From Fulvitalea axinellae (lineage in GTDB: Bacteria > Bacteroidota > Bacteroidia > Cytophagales > Cyclobacteriaceae): 64,000 nucleotides of DNA. Of this stretch, positions 9,709-18,099 are shown piece after piece. The notes under the pieces were generated by a model. The model was not told the DNA's origin. It did not search any database and worked only from the letters and a program-made list of their open reading frames with translations. A program made the position numbers and the translations under genes. Within the stretch, counting starts at the first letter, position 1, and every line of letters starts with the position of its first letter. The DNA lies in NCBI RefSeq assembly GCF_036492835.1, contig NZ_AP025315.1:186001-250000 (forward strand), in the 5' to 3' direction.

Positions 9709-11859
9709 TTATTTAGCCCTCAAAAGATTGTCAATAAGATGGATCGTGCCATCTCTGGCCAGTAGGTTACTGTAACGCACATCGTCAATCACCTTTGCGG
9801 AGCTGGTTCCTTTCAGGTTGGAGAACTTCAGTAACCCATCTGTATCGGTGCGGGCGTTCATCTGTTCGAAGCTGCTTACTGTGATTTCCTGTTTGGTCTG
9901 GAATTCCCCGTCCACCTCGCCGTAACAGTACAGTTCCTGATCAGGGATGATGTAATAGGAAAGATATTTGCGCAATTCGTCCTCATCTTCGGGAATCAGA
10001 TCCCTGTTGGCTTCAATCACATCGTTTGAAGGAACCAAAACGGTATATGTGTCGGCGGAGGAGAGCAACCCGAAGGACGATCCCTTGATCAAGCCCGCTT
10101 TTTCGAGCAGTTTTCTAAATTCGGAATATCCATCCCTAGTCATAAAATAATTATGGACACTATAGCTGGCAGGAAGCAATAAGCCTGACACTTCGTAGAA
10201 TGTTCCGTTATCACCAGATTCGTCCGAAGCAAGGGAAGTCACAAAAAGTTCTTCGTCAATCTCGAAAACACCTCCTGATTTGATCTTTCCATCCTCAATT
10301 TTGATTCGCTGTGTTTCGTTCACAGTTTTCAGGTACTGGGTACTGGTCAAATCGGTGACGTCGATATCGAACAGCATATGGTTATCAAAAATCCTTTGCA
10401 TATAACTGTCGGATAGGTCTTCGTACTTATCCTTATCGCTGTTGTATTTTTGGAACTTGTTCGCATCTTCGTTGAAGATGATTCCCGCGTCGCGAAAAAC
10501 CTGATTGTTTGGAGCGAAAACCGTAGACCTCAAACTCTGGGTGTTCATCAGGTTGGTGGCCACCGGGTTTTTGTTCATAATGCGAAGCATATACGTGAAC
10601 GTGGTGTCCATCGACAATTTGCGCAAAACAGAAGTATAAGCCCTAGGCTCAAGCGTCCGGTTAAGTCCGTAAACTACGGCGTTGTTAAGGAAATCGGTGT
10701 AGAAAACATCACCCTTCTCAAGGTTTACCAACTCGTCTCCGCCCGAGGCGAAAAAGCCCAAATCAGAAGGCCGGAGCCATCCCATGGTCAGGTATCTTGA
10801 AAATTGAAGATGATTGGCCACAACGGCATGAAGCGCCTCCGAAGGAATTTCCTCAATTGAAGCGTAAGCGCCCGATTGGAAGAAAGTACGGTCCAAGAAA
10901 TCCTGCAAAGCGTCGTTATGCGGGATAGTGGCGATATTTACCACCATCTCCGTATACCAATGCGAATAGGCGTTATACGGATTCTTGTCGGCCGGCACCC
11001 AATCCAGATTCCAGTCATCATAAGTTTTGTAAAACAACGAGTCCTTAACCTCTCCTTTTTGCGCTTCCGTGGCTTTTGAATCGTAAACATAACGGCCGAA
11101 ACGCCTAAGCAAAGAGTAATACAGACTGAATTCCTCCTTATTGGCCAACAGCATTTCCAAGTTGCCCAAAGGCGGAATAACCCTATCGATTACATGATAA
11201 TAACCGTTCAAGGCTTTCTGGTTTGGCCGGGTAGAAATAGCGTCGTGCACATTATGCCCCGTAAACTGACTGTTAGGAAACAAAAAGGTATAGTCTTCTT
11301 CTTCCTTTAAACCGTTGTTGATGTCGTAATCGAAAATCGGAAGATAATCCGCCTGCCTAGACAGCTTCTTTACCCGTCCCGTTCTCCAATCGTAATCTTC
11401 GTACGGCGGGGCGTTGTAGATCGAAATAAATTTAAAATCCCAGGAAGCGCTCTTACCGTAGCCAACATCAGTAGGCTTTGAGGTATACCTACCAGCTCTT
11501 AGAAGCTGGTCCCAAGACCAAGCATCCTTAATAATATGGCCTCTTACGATTTTCTTCACTTCTTCTTCTGGCAATTCGCTAATATCCGAAACCCCGTACT
11601 CCTTGTCCATAAAGGAAAGGATAGCCTTATCGGTAGGGGGAAAAGCCGTAAAAGTACTTTTCTCAAGATCTTCCCGCATCCCCAAGATATCGATCCCTTT
11701 TACGAACTGCTTCAGCTCCGCATCCTTTTCCATTGCGGTTACCAAACGCCCACCAAGGTCACTGGAAATGTCGTAGTGTTTCATATTATCCTCACATCCG
11801 TAAAGGATCAGGACAAACAGAACAATCGCACACTTAAAACCGTGTAAATTTAATCTCAT
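9709..11859 (-). CDS. Multi-FAS1-domain surface lipoprotein, first gene of the fasciclin-Sus operon
   Basis: A 716-residue lipoprotein read from the ATG at 11859 (MRLNLHGF, lipobox LILYGCE). An in-frame start 22 codons upstream would place the signal peptide internally, so it was rejected. About four FAS1-like modules follow: roughly residues 30-140 (TAFPPTDKAIL), 200-385, 390-560 (STVFAPNNQVF) and 565-716 (YTVLVPSNDVI, ending GTIHLIDNLL). These TxFxPT/N segments and terminal IHLID strands are hallmarks of FAS1. Placing such a protein ahead of SusC suggests a surface adhesin or ligand-capture role for the operon. That role is inference. Confidence 0.85.
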   Translation of the reverse strand: MRLNLHGFKCAIVLFVLILYGCEDNMKHYDISSDLGGRLVTAMEKDAELKQFVKGIDILGMREDLEKSTFTAFPPTDKAILSFMDKEYGVSDISELPEEEVKKIVRGHIIKDAWSWDQLLRAGRYTSKPTDVGYGKSASWDFKFISIYNAPPYEDYDWRTGRVKKLSRQADYLPIFDYDINNGLKEEEDYTFLFPNSQFTGHNVHDAISTRPNQKALNGYYHVIDRVIPPLGNLEMLLANKEEFSLYYSLLRRFGRYVYDSKATEAQKGEVKDSLFYKTYDDWNLDWVPADKNPYNAYSHWYTEMVVNIATIPHNDALQDFLDRTFFQSGAYASIEEIPSEALHAVVANHLQFSRYLTMGWLRPSDLGFFASGGDELVNLEKGDVFYTDFLNNAVVYGLNRTLEPRAYTSVLRKLSMDTTFTYMLRIMNKNPVATNLMNTQSLRSTVFAPNNQVFRDAGIIFNEDANKFQKYNSDKDKYEDLSDSYMQRIFDNHMLFDIDVTDLTSTQYLKTVNETQRIKIEDGKIKSGGVFEIDEELFVTSLASDESGDNGTFYEVSGLLLPASYSVHNYFMTRDGYSEFRKLLEKAGLIKGSSFGLLSSADTYTVLVPSNDVIEANRDLIPEDEDELRKYLSYYIIPDQELYCYGEVDGEFQTKQEITVSSFEQMNARTDTDGLLKFSNLKGTSSAKVIDDVRYSNLLARDGTIHLIDNLLRAK

Positions 11860-12605
11860 ACTGTACTTTTTAGTGTGAAAAATATGTATTCCAAAAATTG
11901 TATTATCCATACACAACAGCACCACTGAAAAAATCAGGAGCTTGATACCATCAAACTAAAACAGCCGAAGCTTTATCCATCTTATTCCAGAAACTCTAAG
12001 GTCGCACCATCATACCATATAACGCTATAACCATTGTCTAACACCCTGCTTCGTAGCTAGTCAAAACAAATCAATCCAACACGAGAACCTAACACCATCC
12101 AGCTACGACGTTTGTGAATTGGGGGAAACAAGCGCTTCACCGATAAAAATCATGAAACAAAATTATACTTAACTTGATTCAAAAAAGCCCCCTATTGAAT
12201 AACTACAAGCAATAAAAACACACTAAGCCACTAAGAATTATACCGCCCCCTTTCAATTTAAAAATATCCCCTCCCTATATGCGGGGGTCATTAAGTCAAG
12301 GGACGAAAGCAAACACAAGGGAGTCATTCAACCCACATTCAACAAGACAAGATTGTCTCACACCCCCTATACGAAATCTCTGAAACCTAAACTTAAGGAG
12401 CCCATAACGGTGTAGCATCGTTACACATGATAGGCACCGCATCTAATTCGTTAAAAAATATCATTCGAAAATCATCGGGCCAACACATTTTCTCAAAACC
12501 CATTAACAGGACAAAATAAAGCTATACTATAGAAAAATATAAAAAATAGCATATATAGCGAAACACAGAGGTCTGCATTAGAACCCAAAACTATTGCCGG
12601 CATTC
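11860..12605. other. Gene-free, AT-rich upstream region of the fasciclin-Sus operon
   Basis: About 750 bp without a supportable gene between the operon start and the end of the DinB-like gene. It should hold the promoter of the 12-kb minus-strand operon, but no convincing Bacteroidota -33/-7 pair (TTTG, TAnnTTTG) was found on that strand. One short perfect inverted repeat, AGACAA-GA-TTGTCT, lies at about 12349-12362 and could be an operator. Nothing else was recognised. Confidence 0.5.
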
Positions 12606-13124
12606 CTATTCATAACCATAAAAAGGAGCATCTCTACCAGCCCAAGTATCGGCTCCTACCAGCGGTTCGCCAAGCATTCGGAGATAGGTGAAAAGCTGGG
12701 TTTTGTAACCAGTCAAAAACTTCAAGGTGATTTCCAATAACGCCTCGTTCAGCGGTTTCTTATCCAGCAACGGGTGCCAAGCCTCTTGCTCGTATTGGCT
12801 TTCTTTCAGGTTTTCGAAAAAAAGGAAAAGCGCTTCTTTTTGAGCTATACTCGCTTTTTCAAAATCCGTTTCGAGATTCATTTCAAACGCCCTCTTTTTC
12901 ATCTCGTAATAACGGTTATGGCTTTTGGTTTTAAAATCGTTATCGCGCAAAGCTTCGGCAGTATAAATCCCTATAAAAGAAAGTGTCCGCAACACTTCAC
13001 CTACAGACCACATGCTTTGCTCTGGCCTGAATCCATAATGTTTGGCGGGCGTTTTGGCGTAAAGCCACTCTACAGTGTCCAGTTCATGTATAATTGAATC
13101 CCTTAATTCTGTCTTGCTGATCAT
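12606..13124 (-). CDS. DinB-like (YfiT/DUF1569-type) four-helix protein
   Basis: A 172-residue protein read from ATG 13124 (MISKTELRDS). An upstream in-frame start at 13208 would overlap the preceding gene and add a tail unlike the family, so the shorter form is preferred. The pattern is that of DinB-like four-helix bundles: IHELDTVEWLYA in helix 1, FRPEQSMWSVGEVLRTLSFI in helix 2 (the usual WSxxEhhxH position, with Thr-Leu where the metal-ligand His normally sits) and LTGYKTQLFTYLRML near the end. In known DinB-like enzymes three His bind a metal for thiol transfer. The expected helix-2 His is not evident, so activity is doubtful. Probably co-transcribed with the gene starting at 13908. Confidence 0.7.
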   Translation of the reverse strand: MISKTELRDSIIHELDTVEWLYAKTPAKHYGFRPEQSMWSVGEVLRTLSFIGIYTAEALRDNDFKTKSHNRYYEMKKRAFEMNLETDFEKASIAQKEALFLFFENLKESQYEQEAWHPLLDKKPLNEALLEITLKFLTGYKTQLFTYLRMLGEPLVGADTWAGRDAPFYGYE

Positions 13125-13194
13125 TCCTTTTGTCGTTTGGGGTTTGCAACCGCAAGGTAATATTATAAAGGAAAAGCGTATGAATGGATCCAAT

Positions 13195-13908
13195 TTATAA
13201 TTCCGCAAAAGGAAGATGAAACGAAACCGTTAACTCAAAAGTGGAAAAATCGAAACGATGCTTCTTCCCGAACGCTTTTCCGTCTTTCTTTAGCGAGCTC
13301 ATCGTATTTTCATCAATCCGGAAAGTGACAGGCCGAAAAACGTAATTCGCCGAAACGCTAAGCCATTCGTAAAAATAAAACTCCATACCCGCTCCCAAAG
13401 CGAATCCGTGTCTGCGCATCAAGGTTTCCGAATCGCGGTTGTCATCACAATCATTGTCGCATTCGCAAAAATATAACGGAACATCATCCACATCCCAAAA
13501 GTAACAGTCCTCGTCCCTGTCAGGAACCAAAGCGTTATAAGCCCATAAAAAAGAACCTTTGGTCGAAAGAAACAACTTGGTTCCCTCATAGAATGTATTT
13601 TCCAAGACTTTGACTTTCATCGAAAGTTCGGGACCGTATAGCAATACTTCTTCCGTCAGGTTATCGCCTTTGCTCTTCCAAAAAGAATTGAGAACAAAGC
13701 CCGGCGCGATGTAAAGCTTCTCATTTGCCGGCAACGTGGCGCCGAGTCGGGTGCCTAAGCCTCCCCAAAACACTTCCTGAGGTATTCCTTGATCAAGCGC
13801 GGCTCCCCGGATATCCAAATCGATACTCCCTCCTCTCAGAAACCCTTGGGAATAACCCGAATGACATAAAATTGCGCCGAGTAAAAATGTAAAAAGTACG
13901 AATCTCAT
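13195..13908 (-). CDS. Outer-membrane beta-barrel protein with acidic Cys-rich loop
   Basis: A 237-residue protein with a signal peptide (1-20, ending GYSQ) and alternating hydrophobic strands typical of small 8-strand barrels (YIAPGFVLNSF, LWAYNAL, FALGAGMEFYFYEW, VSANYVF, FDFSTFELTVSFHL). Residues 129-160 form an insert very rich in Asp/Glu with four Cys (135, 148, 150, 154). It is a likely extracellular loop that could bind Ca2+ or be disulfide-bonded. The product matches no named family that I recognise beyond general OmpA/OMP_b-brl-type barrels. The DinB-like gene follows on the same strand. Confidence 0.72.
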   Translation of the reverse strand: MRFVLFTFLLGAILCHSGYSQGFLRGGSIDLDIRGAALDQGIPQEVFWGGLGTRLGATLPANEKLYIAPGFVLNSFWKSKGDNLTEEVLLYGPELSMKVKVLENTFYEGTKLFLSTKGSFLWAYNALVPDRDEDCYFWDVDDVPLYFCECDNDCDDNRDSETLMRRHGFALGAGMEFYFYEWLSVSANYVFRPVTFRIDENTMSSLKKDGKAFGKKHRFDFSTFELTVSFHLPFAEL

Positions 13909-14268
13909 AAGTCAATATTTCATGTGGCAAAACAATGGCGTTCTGACTGTTTGACAATAAATCTGGACAAAAAGGTTGCATACTCAACTTTAGTTTTTTC
14001 TATTCCATTTGAAAAAATTTCAACCAGTAATAGATTTTTTAAATAACCCGGGCTCATACTATTCAACCTCCAAACTTCAGGTTCTCGAATCAACCCTAAC
14101 TTTTTTACTTTGTGGGTAAAATAATGTATTATCATCCTTCGTTTTTTCACGAAAAGCAACGCAGAAGGGGCACTTCTAAACTTGTGTCCCTTTTTCTTCC
14201 CAAAAACATAACCGTTTGCCATCTTCATACGTACCCCTAATTCTGACCTTACGGATAATAGTTTCTAT
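13909..14268. other. Intergenic region between divergent barrel-protein and ggt genes
   Basis: About 360 bp that must hold the promoters of two divergent genes. A 102-codon minus-strand frame (13920-14228) fills most of it. Its product is basic, lacks a signal, domain or recognisable motif, and is not supported as a gene. No clear -33/-7 pair was identified. Confidence 0.45.
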
Positions 14269-15954
14269 ATGAAAAAACACATACTATCAAGCCTGCTTCT
14301 GCTGGTTAGCATAATGCCGATCTTCGCCCAAAAAACGGGGACGATAGCCAAAAACGGCATGGTATCCACGGCACACCCGGTAGCATCGCGGGTAGGGCTG
14401 GATATTCTAAAAAAAGGCGGAAACGCCTTTGACGCGGCCGTAGCCGTAAAATTCGCTTTGGCTGTTGTCTACCCTAGAGCCGGCAATATCTCAGGCGGCG
14501 GATTTCTGGTTTACAGAACGGCCTCCGGCGAAAACGGGTCTTTGGATTTTCGCGAAAGGGCACCATTATCGGCCAGCCGTGATATGTATCTGGACAAAAA
14601 CGGAAACGTAATCAAAAACCTGAGTTTAAAAGGAGCTTTGGCCGTGGGCGTGCCCGGCACAGTGGACGGCATGTACGAATTGTGGTCAAAAAAAGGAAAA
14701 CTTCCGTGGAAAGCACTTATCCAACCGTCCGTTGATCTGGCCCAGAATGGATTCGAACTGACTAAAGCCGAAGCTGATAAGCTTAACATTTATCAGGACG
14801 TACTTAAAGAAATGAACGGAGCGCCAAACCCGTATATAAGCCCAGCGGGCAAATGGAAAAAGGGTGACCGTATCATAAATAAATCGCTGGCAAATACGCT
14901 TACGGCCGTTCGTGACAATGGCAGGGCCGGATTCTATGAGGGAAAAGTAGCGGACGACTTAGTAAATACCATACAGAAAAACGGCGGGATACTTTCGCAT
15001 AAAGATCTTCGGGAATATAAATCCATCTGGCGTGGCACCATCTCCGCTGACTATAGAGGATACACAATACACTCCATGCCTCCGCCGTCCAGTGGCGGTA
15101 TAGCCTTGGCTCAGCTTTTCACCGGTTCGGAAATGATGAACCTTTCGGATTACAAACACAATTCCCCGGACGCCATCCACTTGATGACCGAATTGGAACG
15201 CCGTGTTTACGCTGACAGGGCTACACACTTGGGCGATCCCGATTTTTATGATGTTCCGCAAGCAATGTTGTTGGACCGGGAATATCTCAGAAAAAGATTC
15301 TCCGATATTCGGATGGATAAAAAAACCGACTCGCAGAGAATTAAGCCCGGCAAAGTCAACCGTATCGAAAGTTTGGAAACTACCCACCTATCGATTGTGG
15401 ACAAAGACGGCAACGCGGCCTCGATTACCACCAGCCTTAACGGCAACTATGGCTCTAAGCTGATGGCCAAAGAAGGCGGATACCTTCTTAACAACGTAAT
15501 GGACGACTTTAGCTCCAAGCCCGGCACTCCGAACCAGTTCGGTTTAGTCGGTGCGGAGGCAAATGCCATAGCACCGGGCAAACGCATGCTCAGCAGCATG
15601 TCCCCTTCGATAGTCGAGAAAGACGGCAAACTGTTTATGGTAGTCGGCACACCCGGAGGTTCTACGATTATCACCAGTGTCTATCAAACCATCCTCAACA
15701 TAATTGACCACGGGATGAGCATGCGGGAAGCGGTGGACGCTAAAAAGTTCCATTCGCAATGGTTGCCAGACGTTATCGTAATGGAAGAAAAAAGTTTCTC
15801 GTCAGAGACTTTGGATTCTCTGCGAAAGCGGGGGCACAAGCTGAAATTCGCCAGCCAACTCGGTCGTATGGACTGTGTTTTGGTACGACCGGACGGTTCG
15901 CTTGAGGGCGCCTCCGACACCAACCGTTCCGACGGTCAGGCTTTAGGCTATTGA
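14269..15954 (+). CDS. ggt: Gamma-glutamyltranspeptidase
   Basis: A 561-residue periplasmic enzyme with a signal peptide (1-20, ending IFAQ). It cleaves gamma-glutamyl bonds of glutathione and transfers or hydrolyses the glutamyl group. Family signs: GMVSTAHPVASRVGLDIL near the N-terminus, GGNAFDAAVAV, SGGGFLVYR, FRERAP, PPPSSGGIALAQ, and the autoprocessing site ETTHLSIVDKDGNAAS. Thr371 is the expected nucleophile and N-terminus of the small subunit. The glycine pair of the oxyanion loop (GTPGGSTIITSV) is present. Length is normal. It stands alone between divergent and convergent neighbours. Confidence 0.96.
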   Translation: MKKHILSSLLLLVSIMPIFAQKTGTIAKNGMVSTAHPVASRVGLDILKKGGNAFDAAVAVKFALAVVYPRAGNISGGGFLVYRTASGENGSLDFRERAPLSASRDMYLDKNGNVIKNLSLKGALAVGVPGTVDGMYELWSKKGKLPWKALIQPSVDLAQNGFELTKAEADKLNIYQDVLKEMNGAPNPYISPAGKWKKGDRIINKSLANTLTAVRDNGRAGFYEGKVADDLVNTIQKNGGILSHKDLREYKSIWRGTISADYRGYTIHSMPPPSSGGIALAQLFTGSEMMNLSDYKHNSPDAIHLMTELERRVYADRATHLGDPDFYDVPQAMLLDREYLRKRFSDIRMDKKTDSQRIKPGKVNRIESLETTHLSIVDKDGNAASITTSLNGNYGSKLMAKEGGYLLNNVMDDFSSKPGTPNQFGLVGAEANAIAPGKRMLSSMSPSIVEKDGKLFMVVGTPGGSTIITSVYQTILNIIDHGMSMREAVDAKKFHSQWLPDVIVMEEKSFSSETLDSLRKRGHKLKFASQLGRMDCVLVRPDGSLEGASDTNRSDGQALGY

Positions 15955-15959
15955 CATTG

Positions 15960-16071
15960 GTAAGGTGAAGCGTAAAAGAGGCTGATTGAAATTGACTCAT
16001 CCATTTCTGGCCAAATAAGAAGTTGATTCTATTTTGATAATGGCCCATTTTACGCTTCATTCTTTTACTTG
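15960..16071. repeat. Inverted GTAAAGN-type heptamer tracts between convergent genes
   Basis: GAAGCGTAAAA at about 15967-15977 is matched by its reverse complement TTTTACGCTTC at about 16047-16057. Both sit in degenerate 7-bp units of the GTAAAGN family. The pair lies between the convergent ends of ggt and the orphan gene at 16081 and could form a long-loop stem acting as a bidirectional terminator. Confidence 0.6.
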
Positions 16072-16080
16072 GCACAATTC

Positions 16081-17937
16081 TCACATAGGCCAAAACACAT
16101 CCGGCCCTTCCGCTCCTCTGGGATTATCATCTGTTTTTTTATCTGTGGGCAAGCGCAACTCCGCTCCCCGGTCATAGGTAGGTTCACCTCCGGTTTTCAG
16201 CTCCTCGCCTCTTCCTATATCGGCTTTAAGCTTAGCGCGTGGCGCGCCCGGCACTACTTTATATGAATACTGGGCTTCCTCTCCTTTTAGGCCCGGAGTA
16301 AGATTTTCCAGTAACACCATGTCATCATCGCAGTAAGGCTTTACTTCCATATTTCTGTGCGGATGAAAAAAGTCCAAATCCCGTTCGCCGAATTCTTTTC
16401 GGGTCATCCGAATCGCCTCATCCATAGTCATCGGCCTTTTTTCCAGCATTGTTGCCAAAGCCGACGCACGCTTGCTCATAAATGTTCTGGATTCCCTGCC
16501 CCGCTTTTCTTGGTAAGCTTCATAATGCTCGATCCACTCCAACACATGCAGGGAAAGGCTCCCTTCTTCGCCCACCAGTTCCCTATAAAGCTTATTCATA
16601 AGCCTGAGATTGTCCTTGTCAACCTTTTCGCCATCGGGCGTCAAGTTGTTTTTCCTCTTCAATCCATTATCCAACGTCGTTTCCAACTCCTGTAACTTTC
16701 GTATCTGACCATAATCCGGCCGTTCGAAATGCCGGCGCCAGCCTCTTTTCCTCTCTATCATCTTGGCTACCCTGCCATAAAAACGGTATACACTGGCCAG
16801 CATATCTTCGTCCATCTCCCAAACCTGAAAAAAGCTTGTGCCTTCGCTCCACCCCACTCCGGGCGCCAACGGCTCCGTCATCCGCATAACGTCAGTCCCA
16901 AAATATTCGGGATGGGCTTCCGCCACGGCTACCAAAGCTTTTGCGGTGCGATCAAAACCTTCTTTCGAAACCACATCCACCGTGAAAGTATCCGTTCGCC
17001 GATGCGCCCTGTTGACCGGAACAATATTAATCGTGTCGATATAAGACGTTTCCATCTCGCTTTCCGGACTAATCAGCTTGGCCAAGACATCCAATACTTG
17101 TGGCATTGCGAAAGCTTGAACGTTCAACACAAAATTATAGGACTGGGGAGAAGCAGGCGCTTCCAAAGTCGGGCGTCGGCCGGGCAACATCTCCGACATA
17201 TCAAGGCTAGTGCCCGAAGGTGGCATTACTGCCCCGCTTTTTTTTCTCCATGCCGAAATCCGGATCATATTCCGTCGGTATTCCCTGGTCTCATGCAGGT
17301 TTGCCAACTTTTCAGAACCGAAGTAAATGGTGTCCGCACCTTCTTTCTCCAAATAAGCGTAAGTCCCGGGCATCTTGTCACGCATAACCCGGGTCATGGC
17401 CTTTACAGTAGAGGCCTCATCCGCTTCCCCTAGCTTGGGCTTTTCATCTTTTGGATAAACGGCCATGGCAAAAAAACTGTCCAAGACGTTCCATCCTCGT
17501 TCTTTCCAAGGCCAAGTGTCCCCTTCCCGAGCCCAGTTTTTATCCACCAATTCCACTAGGTCTTTGAAGCTATCGGAAGGAGTTTCTTTATCCAGAAGTT
17601 CGGAACGGACCCAGCACTCCTCCATCGTCCCCATAAGGTGGCACTGAGTCCACTCTTCGGCGAATTCTCCCGAGTCGTTTTGACTGTCGTTTGAAGGCCC
17701 GGCATCGTCAGGTTCTTCGATAAGGATCAGCTCTCCGGAGTGTAAAGGAAGATACGAAACCATCTTCTTTACTCCGAATTCGGTGATGTAAGCGAAACTG
17801 TCGCGCTTCATCCGCGCCGGGAGCAACATAGCCTGAACAACCTGCTCCTTCCTTCTTGGAAAACCCGCCACCGACCGCTCTCCACTACGGCCCGAGACCC
17901 TTCTTGCGCTTACGTTTCTGGATTTTGGCGAGAACAT
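16081..17937 (-). CDS. Orphan protein B1 (MF-basic leader, Q-motif); possible injection-system cargo
   Basis: A 618-residue protein of no family I can name. It starts MFSPKS, has a basic leader with RSVAG (21-25), and reaches VVQAM (33-37). No signal peptide or membrane segment is visible, so it should be cytoplasmic or delivered by a non-Sec route. A segment near residues 260-290 (SYNFVLNVQAFAMPQVLDVL) loosely resembles the ANVGLRLTAVTDLFGL segment of the protein at 52855. The middle is helical and charged (Arg-Trp-rich ERKRGWRRHFERPDYG). The last 70 residues are Gly/Asp/Glu/Lys-rich and look disordered. It diverges from the orphan gene A1 at 18100, with about 160 bp between the two starts. 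Homology to B2 is weak and needs a profile search. Confidence 0.7.
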   Translation of the reverse strand: MFSPKSRNVSARRVSGRSGERSVAGFPRRKEQVVQAMLLPARMKRDSFAYITEFGVKKMVSYLPLHSGELILIEEPDDAGPSNDSQNDSGEFAEEWTQCHLMGTMEECWVRSELLDKETPSDSFKDLVELVDKNWAREGDTWPWKERGWNVLDSFFAMAVYPKDEKPKLGEADEASTVKAMTRVMRDKMPGTYAYLEKEGADTIYFGSEKLANLHETREYRRNMIRISAWRKKSGAVMPPSGTSLDMSEMLPGRRPTLEAPASPQSYNFVLNVQAFAMPQVLDVLAKLISPESEMETSYIDTINIVPVNRAHRRTDTFTVDVVSKEGFDRTAKALVAVAEAHPEYFGTDVMRMTEPLAPGVGWSEGTSFFQVWEMDEDMLASVYRFYGRVAKMIERKRGWRRHFERPDYGQIRKLQELETTLDNGLKRKNNLTPDGEKVDKDNLRLMNKLYRELVGEEGSLSLHVLEWIEHYEAYQEKRGRESRTFMSKRASALATMLEKRPMTMDEAIRMTRKEFGERDLDFFHPHRNMEVKPYCDDDMVLLENLTPGLKGEEAQYSYKVVPGAPRAKLKADIGRGEELKTGGEPTYDRGAELRLPTDKKTDDNPRGAEGPDVFWPM

Positions 17938-18099
17938 TTTCGGTTAGCTTCAGGTAAGTATGCGGGACACCGAACCCACTATCCGCCTTACTTGCGACGC
18001 ATAACAACAGCGATAAAAACCGTTCCGAAACGGAAAATCCTTAGTGTCGCGTACAAAACCGGTCTTTATTTTGAACCTATGCTTTTCCAAAGCGTCCGT

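Noticed and set aside
12158-12183. TAATTTTG on the minus strand as a -7 box for the fasciclin operon
   Set aside because: The TTTG at the upstream side is only 14 bp away instead of about 19-21, and the site is about 300 bp from the start codon.
13920-14228. 102-codon minus-strand frame between the barrel protein and ggt
   Set aside because: Basic, without motif, signal or domain; it fills a region that must hold two divergent promoters.
16729-17433. 234-codon plus-strand frame opposite orphan B1
   Set aside because: His/Arg/Pro-rich shadow of the B1 gene; no start context or family resemblance.
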